The position numbers and the translations under genes were made by a program. Of a stretch of DNA of 11,340 nt, positions 1 to 5,822 are shown piece by piece; the stretch's first letter is position 1; each line of letters opens with the position of its first letter. Under the pieces are notes generated by a model. That model saw only the letters and a list, made by a program, of their open reading frames with translations, ran no database searches and was not told the DNA's origin. The stretch is from an archaeon (lineage in GTDB: Archaea > Thermoproteota > Nitrososphaeria > Nitrososphaerales > CADDZS01): NCBI GenBank assembly GCA_021792315.1, contig JAJYUX010000051.1:1-11340 (forward strand). The letters are read 5' to 3'.

Positions 1-1144
1 CGTCACCGTCAAGTTTTACTAGACAGAGTGCGTCAATCGACCTTTCATTAACGATATCTTTGCTTGCTTCAGCGCCAATCATTACCTTCCTTGATCCCAG
101 AGGCAATCCCGACACAACATTCAGAACATGGAGAGCTATTGTGAAGAAAGTCAGAAGCGAAGAGACGGCGTGCCCAGGAATTATAACTATTGGCTTCTGA
201 TGAACTGTCACGACTCCGCACGGCTTTATCGGAACAACCCTAGCTCCGTGAAACAACGTTTCTGATCCTTGAATTCCTTGGAGAGCGCCAAGGACATTGT
301 CGTGGCGACCGACGGAACTCCCGGATATTGTGAGAATCATGTCGCATTGTTTCAGACCTTGTTTTATTCGACTCCGAATCTCTCTCTGGTCATCGCCGCA
401 GATTCCCAGTGATACAGGATTTGAATCAAGTTGAAGCAGAAAACCGAACAGGAGGTTGAGATAGTTGTTGATAGTTGTTCCCTCCGTGGTTTTCGAATCA
501 GTTGGATCGAACTCCTTCAGTTCATTTCCAATTGATAACAGCCCTACATTTGGGACTCTATATGCCCTAAAGTATTTCTTTCCAACGCCTATGAGCAAAG
601 CGACATCAATAGGTGTCAGCAACTTTCCCTTACGAACCACGATCTCTCCCTTCTCTATGTCTTCGCCCTTCACAGCGACGTCCTTTCCCTTCGGTATCAC
701 TCGCTTGACTTCGATCCCTTCTGTTCCGACCTGTACGGCTTCTTCGACACGTACAACAGTATCAGACCCTTTGGGTAGTGGAGAGCCCGTAGCCACGTAA
801 TATGCTTCACCTGAGAGAAGAACGGGTAATTTCAGACCATGTTCCACGAAAATGCTTCCCTTCACAGACAGGTACACCGGCGTGGAGAGCGATGCACCTT
901 TGAGATCCGAAAATCTGACTGCGTAGCCATCCATTGCAGTAACATCTCTCGAAGGAATCTCGATCTCTGATTTCACATCCTCTGCTGCAATCCTTCCCAG
1001 TCCCGAATCAACTCGAATTGTTTCTATTCTTGGAGCAAATGAACTCAAGTTCAAGACCAGTTTTTCATGGATTTCTTCGTATTTTGAGAGTTTGAGGAAA
1101 CGAAGAGCATCCCTAGATAGCTCTTCCTTGGTAATGTTCTTCAA
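1..1144 (-). CDS. moeA: Molybdopterin molybdenumtransferase MoeA (3' end beyond window)
   Basis: MoeA inserts molybdate (or tungstate) into adenylated molybdopterin, a late cytosolic step of Moco synthesis. My reverse-strand translation gives 381 codons without a stop, running off the left edge, so a little of the C-terminal domain is missing (family about 400 residues). Seen: the linker/N-terminal motif VTAMDGYAV (about residues 68-76), YVATGSPLPKGSDTVVRVEE, VGLLSIGNEL, then the MoaB/MogA-like domain with TISGSSVGRHDN (272-283) and IPGHAVSSLLTF (from 322). The usual PGKP is PIKP here (305-308), a mild divergence. No ATG or GTG is in frame near the 5' end. A TAG at 1192-1190 closes the frame and TTG at 1144 is the best start, giving a normal N-terminus. 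No clear Shine-Dalgarno (SD) is visible, so translation is probably coupled to the regulator gene ending 10 nt upstream. Family certain; start less so. Confidence 0.9.
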   Translation of the reverse strand, partial: MKNITKEELSRDALRFLKLSKYEEIHEKLVLNLSSFAPRIETIRVDSGLGRIAAEDVKSEIEIPSRDVTAMDGYAVRFSDLKGASLSTPVYLSVKGSIFVEHGLKLPVLLSGEAYYVATGSPLPKGSDTVVRVEEAVQVGTEGIEVKRVIPKGKDVAVKGEDIEKGEIVVRKGKLLTPIDVALLIGVGKKYFRAYRVPNVGLLSIGNELKEFDPTDSKTTEGTTINNYLNLLFGFLLQLDSNPVSLGICGDDQREIRSRIKQGLKQCDMILTISGSSVGRHDNVLGALQGIQGSETLFHGARVVPIKPCGVVTVHQKPIVIIPGHAVSSLLTFFTIALHVLNVVSGLPLGSRKVMIGAEASKDIVNERSIDALCLVKLDGD

Positions 1145-1154
1145 AAGTAGAGTA

Positions 1155-2354
1155 TCAACCAGCGCCAGTGTGAGGTGTTTCCTTTTCTTCTATTCTGATG
1201 CTGTCCGAATCCTGACCTATTCCTCTGTTGAAAGCGATTTCTGCTATAGATCTACACTGTCTTGCGACCAGCTCAAACTCGCTCGTGAGAGTATAGTTCT
1301 GGATGCTGATCCCGTTGTCTGTCGAACCTCGTTCAAATTCCTCGACTGCTCTTTCGAAGACCCGACAATCATCAATTACTAAGTTAGCCGCTTTATAGTC
1401 AGAAAGAGAGTATGCTCTGAAGGTTCTGTCATACAACTGGCACAATCTCTCGCTCAACTCCATTGCTTTAGGCTGCACTTCCCTAGCTAGTCCAGTTGAA
1501 TGTTCAAACGCCATGATCTTTGTGCATGCATTGTGGCATGTATCCCCAATATCCTCGATCAACTGGGCGACAGCACGGTCACCGACGATGTTCAAGGGCC
1601 TATCTATGTGTAACGAATCTGCTATGATTGGATTTCTGACAGCAGTGAAGAGTTGTCTCAAAATGAGATAGTAAATCTTGTCCACTTCGCCATCCAGTTT
1701 CTTGACTCGCTCCGCCGCGTTCATATCGGAGTTCACAAGTGCGTCCAGAGAAAGCCGCAGCATTGCGGAACTTAGGGAATAGATCCTCACGAATAACTGT
1801 GAAATGTCATTCTTAAGAGGATCGAGATAGCATCTTATCATTATGCTGTTGATATTCTCTCCCACTACGGCGAGCCCGATGAGTTTGGAGGCATGTGCCA
1901 AGACATCGTCATGCTGATCTTTGGTAAGTTCAGTATTGGTTGTTATCTTCACAGCGTTGTAACCCTCGATGTAAGCCGATATCAACGATCTACCGAGGCA
2001 ATTGGGCGGCTTGCCATGATTTGCGTCTATTACGAAGATTGTATTGTCGCCTTCGGTCCTTTTTAGACTCCCGAGGCGAAGGCTTCCATCCTGCTGCCAC
2101 TTGAGAAATATCCTATCGTGAACTTTCAGAGAGCCCTTGTCTACCCAAGAACGCGGTAGAATTACTGCTACTGAACCTCTTCCAGACTTTTGGAGGATTC
2201 TCTCGAACGACCTTGCGTCCGGAGCTTCATCGTAGACTTCTGAATCTTCTTCATCATATTCTGGGCTAAGCTCAATCTTCCGGAGCTCCATGCTCTCTTT
2301 CTTTCTCCTCTTGTTTCCTCTATCCTCGCGGCCAGATCCGCTACTCTCAGGCAT
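1155..2354 (-). CDS. AbrB-domain PhoU-family regulator inside the Moco operon
   Basis: This 399-residue protein has a charged N-terminal tail with a basic patch (NKRRKKES, about 13-20) and an acidic stretch. A SpoVT/AbrB-like swapped-hairpin domain follows (about 50-97; LQKSGRGSVAVILPRSW). The helical C-terminal half carries two PhoU-type bundles (about 186-290 and 300-380), with PhoU-like text such as RVKKLDGEVDKIY and AQLIEDIGDTCHNA. Archaeal AbrB-PhoU proteins are usually taken as oxyanion (phosphate) uptake regulators. Here the gene lies between mobA and moeA, so a molybdate or tungstate role is an inference from context. The start at 2354 is chosen because GAGGG (2367-2363) sits 8 nt upstream and the ATG overlaps the mobA stop by 8 bases. 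An ATG at 2291 is an alternative that would remove the charged tail. The frame stays open further upstream (to 2441), but that part lies inside mobA. Confidence 0.85.
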   Translation of the reverse strand: MPESSGSGREDRGNKRRKKESMELRKIELSPEYDEEDSEVYDEAPDARSFERILQKSGRGSVAVILPRSWVDKGSLKVHDRIFLKWQQDGSLRLGSLKRTEGDNTIFVIDANHGKPPNCLGRSLISAYIEGYNAVKITTNTELTKDQHDDVLAHASKLIGLAVVGENINSIMIRCYLDPLKNDISQLFVRIYSLSSAMLRLSLDALVNSDMNAAERVKKLDGEVDKIYYLILRQLFTAVRNPIIADSLHIDRPLNIVGDRAVAQLIEDIGDTCHNACTKIMAFEHSTGLAREVQPKAMELSERLCQLYDRTFRAYSLSDYKAANLVIDDCRVFERAVEEFERGSTDNGISIQNYTLTSEFELVARQCRSIAEIAFNRGIGQDSDSIRIEEKETPHTGAG

Positions 2355-3054
2355 GTCCCGTTCCCTCACTGATCTCATTCCGCACTTCAAGTGAAACTTG
2401 ATCTGTAGCGATTTCTCTCTGGCGCGAAAGAGATAGTACAAGCTCCTCGTATTCTCTAGGATAATTTATGTTCATGAGAGACTCCAGATTCGGGTCTAAC
2501 AATCGTAACGACGACACCGGGACGTAGTTCACCTTCTGAATGTATGAAACCATGTGTTTAGGTCCGACCTTGCCGTCTTCAATTGCAAGCTTGGCGGCCT
2601 CGATCGAGTTTTTTATGTTATATACTCCGCAAAGAGGTTCAATATTGTAATCTTCCCAAATAGGCACAACGCAATCGAATCCTTCAATTTGTCTGCGTAA
2701 TGATTTGAGCACATTGCTGCTTATCAATGGCATGTCGCACGCGACAACAACAGCGACTTCGTGCTTTGCGCTCTCAAATCCAGTCAGAATTCCGGAGAGC
2801 GGATTCTCGAATGTGTAATTGTCATTCAACAGTCTTACTTGTGAGGGGTCATGTCCTTCTAGCTTCAACTCATCGAAAATTTGTTGAAAATGACTCTTGT
2901 CCTTCCTGCCTATCACTACCACCAAGTCGTCTGAGACTCTAAGAAGTTCTCTTGCGATGCGGTAGATGAATTGGTTCTGACCAAATTCAAGGAAAGCCTT
3001 GTCCGTACCCATCCTTGTACTCTTTCCTCCCGCAAGTAGTATAGACGATATCAA
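2347..3054 (-). CDS. mobA: Molybdenum cofactor guanylyltransferase MobA-like
   Basis: MobA transfers GMP from GTP to molybdenum-bound molybdopterin, making the MGD form used by DMSO-reductase-family enzymes, one of which is encoded at the right end of this window. Seen in 235 residues: the nucleotidyltransferase signature LLAGGKSTRMGTDKAFLEF (6-24), the metal-binding region VVACDMPLIS (103-112), EPLCGVYNI (139-147) and NINYPREYE (195-203), which matches the family's C-terminal NxNxPxD-type motif. About 30 residues extend past that, slightly longer than typical MobA. The start is TTG at 3054: an in-frame TGA at 3060 excludes anything longer and a strong SD lies 10 nt upstream. First gene of the mobA-regulator-moeA cluster. 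Related nucleotidyltransferases such as MocA-type are possible, but the company of moeA and a bis-MGD-type enzyme favours MobA. Confidence 0.88.
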   Translation of the reverse strand: MISSILLAGGKSTRMGTDKAFLEFGQNQFIYRIARELLRVSDDLVVVIGRKDKSHFQQIFDELKLEGHDPSQVRLLNDNYTFENPLSGILTGFESAKHEVAVVVACDMPLISSNVLKSLRRQIEGFDCVVPIWEDYNIEPLCGVYNIKNSIEAAKLAIEDGKVGPKHMVSYIQKVNYVPVSSLRLLDPNLESLMNINYPREYEELVLSLSRQREIATDQVSLEVRNEISEGTGHA

Positions 3055-3063
3055 ATTTCAGGT

Positions 3064-3072
3064 AACCTCCTC
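3064..3072 (-). promoter_or_regulatory. Strong Shine-Dalgarno that fixes the TTG start of mobA
   Basis: The minus strand reads GAGGAGGTT. Its GGAGGT core ends 10 nt before the TTG at 3054. With the in-frame TGA at 3060 this decides the otherwise weak start codon. Confidence 0.75.
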
Positions 3073-3138
3073 ACGACCTCGCGAAATCTCATTGCCAACA
3101 CAACTCTCTCGCCCAGCGAACCCTGCGCGCTTTACACT

Positions 3139-3157
3139 TTCTTGACCGGTCATGACC
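3139..3157 (-). promoter_or_regulatory. TGACC operator-like site upstream of mobA
   Basis: The plus strand reads TTCTTGACCGGTCATGACC. It has two TGACC half-sites exactly 10 bp apart (3143 and 3153) and two overlapping palindromes, TGACCGGTCA and GGTCATGACC. The 15-mer TGACCGGTCATGACC recurs identically at 10474-10488, before the molybdoenzyme gene. It lies about 85 nt upstream of the mobA start and about 45 bp downstream of the TATA-like box at 3199-3206. If that box is used, the site falls just after the transcription start, a placement that suits repression. Function is inferred. Confidence 0.6.
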
Positions 3158-3198
3158 ATTCAAACGCCAAGATAGTTGTTCAAGAATATGCTGATCAA

Positions 3199-3206
3199 TT
3201 ATATAA
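3199..3206 (-). promoter_or_regulatory. TATA-like box, candidate mobA operon promoter
   Basis: TTATATAA is the best TATA-type sequence in the gap and would start a minus-strand transcript near 3176. It is its own reverse complement, so direction is not shown by the box itself. The only clear minus-strand gene it can serve is the mobA cluster. Direction and use are inferred. Confidence 0.4.
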
Positions 3207-3363
3207 GATGGCGAGACGATTACCAACTCTGATAATGGAATTTCTAGCTATGAGGTCTGATTCCCTTCGTGGCCCCGGTGAGTCACGGCCACCGTTACAT
3301 TGTTCTAAAAAATATCAGAACTGTTTCTTTGATGAACCTTAGTGAAGGAACAAGTGCCCTAAA

Positions 3364-3383
3364 TTTTTGAATACAAAAAAGAG
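3364..3383 (-). terminator. T-run terminator after tatA
   Basis: On the minus strand, 24 nt after the tatA stop, the sequence runs CTCTTTTTTGTATTC, with six consecutive T (3380-3375). Archaeal RNA polymerase terminates on such U-runs without needing a hairpin. No strong hairpin precedes it. This suggests tatA is transcribed separately from the mobA operon downstream of it. Confidence 0.45.
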
Positions 3384-3406
3384 TGGAAGAGATTCGACCG
3401 TGTGGA

Positions 3407-3757
3407 TTACTTGCTTTTGAGTTTCCAAGCAATCTCCGTAGCGATCTGATCTCTCGTCTTTCCTTTGGTGTCTATCCCTTCTCGCTCAGCGGCAGTAAGT
3501 AAAGGATCAGTTGAGGTCGCAGCTGAGGCAGGGGCGGATGGAGGGTTCGGTATTGCAACCGGTCCGGCTGCGGAAGAAGTTGTGGGCTGCTGCGCATTGC
3601 TTGGTGCGGAAGGATTCATTATTTCTTTGCTAGCTATGTCGAACTCGCGTCTTGCCTGACCCAAGGATCTCGCGAGTTGTGGTATTTTGTTCGCTCCGAA
3701 GAGGAAGATCACCACTGCTATTATGAGAACCCATACGACCGGGTCATCAAATGCCAT
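3407..3757 (-). CDS. tatA: Sec-independent protein translocase TatA
   Basis: TatA forms the pore-making part of the twin-arginine translocase, which exports folded, cofactor-loaded proteins across the membrane. In 116 residues I see a short N-terminus, one membrane helix (VVWVLIIAVVIFLF, about 7-20), the hinge and amphipathic-helix motif FGANKIPQLARSLGQARREF (20-39), then a Pro/Ala/Ser-rich linker (about 48-84). A conserved-looking C-terminal patch follows (LLTAAEREGIDTKGKTRDQI), which I recall from archaeal TatA proteins but cannot check. Length is typical. No tatC is in the window. The context is telling: the right-end molybdoenzyme has a twin-arginine signal and would be a client of this pore. 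The ATG at 3757 lies just after TATA-like boxes and has no strong SD, so the transcript may be leaderless or short-leadered. Confidence 0.92.
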   Translation of the reverse strand: MAFDDPVVWVLIIAVVIFLFGANKIPQLARSLGQARREFDIASKEIMNPSAPSNAQQPTTSSAAGPVAIPNPPSAPASAATSTDPLLTAAEREGIDTKGKTRDQIATEIAWKLKSK

Positions 3758-3781
3758 GTGGTCTTAAACATCTCTTGAAAC

Positions 3782-3808
3782 TAATATATCATACCAGCTT
3801 TATTTAAA
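3782..3808 (-). promoter_or_regulatory. Candidate tatA promoter (two TATA-like boxes)
   Basis: Reading toward tatA there is TTTAAATAAA (3808-3799) and then GATATATTAG (3791-3782). The second would start transcription almost at the ATG at 3757 (leaderless). The first would give a leader of roughly 20-25 nt. The sequence does not decide between them, and the AT-rich stretch could also serve a plus-strand transcript. Confidence 0.45.
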
Positions 3809-3831
3809 GGTGGATTACGATTCCCGGTGTT

Positions 3832-3936
3832 GATAAGCGTCTCTTGTCTCGCCCTGGGCGTAACATCATCTTACAATCAGTTAGCGAGCATTTGCTTTGA
3901 GTTCGCCCACCTCTTCTAATTCAGGCCTTTTTTCTT
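3832..3936 (+). ncRNA. Weak small-RNA candidate with a T-run end
   Basis: A possible plus-strand transcript could begin about 25 bp after the AT-rich box at 3800-3808 and end at TTTTTTCTTT (3929 on). It can fold a 9-bp stem with one bulge, TGGGCG(T)AAC (3855-3864) with GTTCGCCCA (3901-3909), closing a 36-nt loop. I recognise no known family: no tRNA T-arm, no convincing C/D or H/ACA boxes. The T-run could equally be chance in an AT-rich gap. Confidence 0.18.
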
Positions 3937-3993
3937 TATGTCAGTATTGCTCGAATTAGGGCAATCTTGTATGAAATAGCCGGCAACAAACAA

Positions 3994-4023
3994 TCTCAAA
4001 TCTCCATTCTCATATTTGAGAAT
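3994..4023 (+). promoter_or_regulatory. Interleaved inverted repeats before the mrp TATA box
   Basis: Two overlapping dyads share bases: TCTCAAAT (3994-4001) with ATTTGAGA (4014-4021), and ATTCTCA (4006-4012) with TGAGAAT (4017-4023, 4-nt spacer). They end 12 bp before the TATA-like box of mrp, where an archaeal transcription factor would contact the promoter. I infer an operator; no regulator is identified. Confidence 0.35.
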
Positions 4024-4035
4024 CGGCTTACCCCG

Positions 4036-4043
4036 TTAAATAT
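4036..4043 (+). promoter_or_regulatory. TATA-like box of mrp
   Basis: TTAAATAT lies about 50 bp before the mrp ATG and would start transcription near 4066, leaving a leader of some 22 nt with GTGAG (4078-4082) as a modest SD. Confidence 0.5.
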
Positions 4044-4088
4044 GCGCAAGAGAGTACATTGATCATTCACTAGTCTTGTGAGAATAAC

Positions 4089-5243
4089 ATGCTAGACGAC
4101 AGACAATTGACAGAGAAGCTTCGCGATGTCATCGACCCTGAAATTGGAATAAACATTGTCGATCTTGAAATGGTAAAGGAACTAGTTGTTGAAAACGGGA
4201 CAGCTTACGTCAAGGTTGCGCTCACAGTTAGTGGCTGTCCACTGGCTGGTTCTATCGAGTCAGACGTCAAGAAAATTCTCATGCAACAAGAAGGTATCTC
4301 CAATGTAGTTGTCGAGCTCGGTTCAATGACTCAGGATGAGCTAAAACAAGTTGGAGAAAAGATCCGAAATATGAGGAGTGAAAACAAGGTTGGTGTTCCT
4401 CAGAACCAGGAACCCGGAGGTGGTAAACTAGATCGAAAGGGAATCCAGAGCGTAGTTGCAGTAATGTCGGGCAAAGGAGGAGTCGGCAAGTCGTATGTCA
4501 CGTCAGCAATAGCTGTTCAGCTTCGAAAACAAGGTTTTGAAGTTGGGATTCTTGACGCTGATTTGACAGGACCAAGCATCGCCAAGATTTTTGGAATTTC
4601 ACAGAGACCCTTCATCGATGAAAAAGGTGCAAGGCCTGTCGTCACAAATTCCGGCATCAAGATCATCTCTATGAATTTGTTGCTTGAAACTCCTGACACT
4701 CCAGTCATATGGCGTGGGCCAGTTATCGACCAAGTGATACGCCAACTTTTCGAGCAAGTCGTTTGGGGTGACCTTCATTTCTTACTTGTTGACCTTCCAC
4801 CTGGAACAGGAGATGCGCCGTTGACTGTAATGCAGGCCCTCCCACTGGATGCGACGGTAATAGTCTCGACTCCACAAGACCTCGCGATGCTGATTGTCAG
4901 GAAATCAATCAACATGGCCCGTCAATTGAATGTACCAATTGCAGGTATTGTCGAAAACATGAGTTATTTGATCTGCCCTCATTGCTCGAACAAGATCGAT
5001 ATGTTTGCAGAGTCCGGAATTGAAATGGAGGCAGCCAGAATAGGTGTCGAATTCTTGGGTACGCTTCCATTTGATCTTCAAGTTAACCGTCTAGCCGACC
5101 AAGGAAAGATTGAGGAGTACTCGAACAAAGCGATAGAAGATATTTCTGACAAGGTCAGGATCGCTGCAAGTCGCAAGACAGAGATCAACTCGGCTCCTTT
5201 AGCGTGGAAGAGGACTCCGGTCGTTACGTCTGGTCTGCAATAA
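4089..5243 (+). CDS. mrp: Mrp/ApbC-NBP35 family Fe-S carrier ATPase with DUF59 domain
   Basis: Mrp proteins bind a [4Fe-4S] cluster and pass it to apo-proteins in the cytosol. The 384 residues begin with a DUF59/MIP18-like domain (about 1-85; LRDVIDPEIGINIVDLEMV and the SGCPLAG loop with Cys50), then a P-loop NTPase of the deviant Walker A class: GKGGVGKS (128-135), LDADLTGPS (155-163), VDLPPGTGDAPLT (234-246). The cluster-binding CPHC pair follows at Cys296 and Cys299. Length and domain order match archaeal and bacterial Mrp with an N-terminal DUF59. A TATA-like box and a weak SD support the ATG. It is transcribed away from tatA and converges on trmO with only 8 nt between stops. The radical SAM enzymes next door need Fe-S clusters, but no operon link exists. 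Confidence 0.95.
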   Translation: MLDDRQLTEKLRDVIDPEIGINIVDLEMVKELVVENGTAYVKVALTVSGCPLAGSIESDVKKILMQQEGISNVVVELGSMTQDELKQVGEKIRNMRSENKVGVPQNQEPGGGKLDRKGIQSVVAVMSGKGGVGKSYVTSAIAVQLRKQGFEVGILDADLTGPSIAKIFGISQRPFIDEKGARPVVTNSGIKIISMNLLLETPDTPVIWRGPVIDQVIRQLFEQVVWGDLHFLLVDLPPGTGDAPLTVMQALPLDATVIVSTPQDLAMLIVRKSINMARQLNVPIAGIVENMSYLICPHCSNKIDMFAESGIEMEAARIGVEFLGTLPFDLQVNRLADQGKIEEYSNKAIEDISDKVRIAASRKTEINSAPLAWKRTPVVTSGLQ

Positions 5244-5251
5244 GTAAAGTC

Positions 5252-5749
5252 TTAACGATCGAACCTATCGTCAGCTTTGCAATTGCGGAGCTTTTGCACG
5301 CGACCTGAATACCATCCAATTCGTTTTGTTTGTCTTCGATCGAAAGATGGAACGTAAGGTTTGATATCGAGTAATGGAGTTCCATCAATAACGTCAAGAT
5401 CCTGAACAAATATGTTTCTGCCCCTAACACTCCGAACTCCGACCACCGATATTCCTATTGAATTAGGGCGTGCCGGTGCGCGCGTAGAAAATACGCCATA
5501 CAAATGCTTGTCGTCCAGGAACGGCCTTACAACTAACGGTCGCGTCTTAGCCAAATGAAAGTCGTATATCAAAATCAGATGAGAGAAACCCGATAGACCG
5601 GCCATTCCCCGAATGTATGGATGAAAAACCTCCAATCGCCCTTTGACACTCAGTCCGACTCCCGATTGTATGGGCGAACCCACCGATCGCTTGAGTGGTG
5701 AATGAATCACCCCGATTGGAGTGTATTTCACTATGTTTTGTTTTCGCAT
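5252..5749 (-). CDS. trmO: tRNA (N6-threonylcarbamoyladenosine37-N6)-methyltransferase TrmO
   Basis: TrmO (YaeB/TsaA family) methylates t6A37 in tRNA to m6t6A using S-adenosylmethionine, with an all-beta fold unlike classical methyltransferases. The 165 residues match the single-domain archaeal size. Seen: the start YTPIGVIHSPLK (9-20), GLSGFSHLILIYDFH (51-65), the signature GVFSTRAPARPNSIGISVV (85-103) and DVIDGTPLLDIKPYVPSFD (119-137). The extra C-terminal domain of bacterial forms is absent. The ATG at 5749 has AGGAG (5766-5762) 12 nt upstream. It lies 73 nt downstream of the cobalamin radical SAM gene on the same strand, so it may be read with that pair, though no functional link is evident. 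Confidence 0.93.
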   Translation of the reverse strand: MRKQNIVKYTPIGVIHSPLKRSVGSPIQSGVGLSVKGRLEVFHPYIRGMAGLSGFSHLILIYDFHLAKTRPLVVRPFLDDKHLYGVFSTRAPARPNSIGISVVGVRSVRGRNIFVQDLDVIDGTPLLDIKPYVPSFDRRQTKRIGWYSGRVQKLRNCKADDRFDR

Positions 5750-5822
5750 CGTCTTTCAAACTCCTGTTGCGACTAGATAACGCAACGCGGCATGAAGACT
5801 AGCCAGTTGTCTTCTTCAAGAA

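Larger units (their letters stand above)
3073..3406. other. Gap between tatA and the mobA operon
   Basis: No convincing gene. It holds the mobA-side TGACC site (3139-3157), a TATA-like box (3199-3206), a GC-rich inverted repeat (GTGGCC 3269-3274 with GGCCAC 3287-3292, 12-nt loop) and the T-run end of tatA near 3364-3383. A 66-codon plus-strand frame from a TTG at 3142 starts inside the TGACC site and has no recognisable protein character, so I do not call it. The mobA leader would be long (about 120 nt if the TATA at 3199-3206 is used). Confidence 0.6.
3758..4088. other. Divergent tatA/mrp intergenic region
   Basis: This 331-base gap contains no protein gene I can support. It holds the tatA promoter at its left end, a structured stretch with a plus-strand T-run (3832-3936, listed separately as a weak RNA candidate), an inverted repeat CTAATTC (3916-3922) / GAATTAG (3953-3959), the mrp-proximal repeats (3994-4023) and the mrp TATA-like box (4036-4043). 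Confidence 0.6.

Noticed and set aside
462..481. Short tandem repeat GATAGTTGTT twice
   Set aside because: Lies in moeA, where it encodes part of the expected Asn-Tyr region; too short to count as a repeat element.
465..800. 111-codon plus-strand frame rich in Ser, Thr, Phe and Pro
   Set aside because: It lies wholly opposite moeA, whose reverse-strand protein has clear family motifs; composition is that of an antisense shadow.
1328..1345. CGTTCAAATTCCTCGAC, resembling a tRNA T-arm
   Set aside because: Inside the AbrB-PhoU coding region with no acceptor, D or anticodon arms at the right distances.
3142..3342. 66-codon plus-strand frame from a TTG
   Set aside because: It begins inside the TGACC site, has no SD and no recognisable motifs, and crosses a GC-rich inverted repeat; more likely non-coding.
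3735..3748. GACCGGGTCATC at the 5' end of tatA, resembling the TGACC site
   Set aside because: It encodes the conserved-looking N-terminus of TatA and breaks the 10-bp spacing with an extra base, so I treat it as chance.
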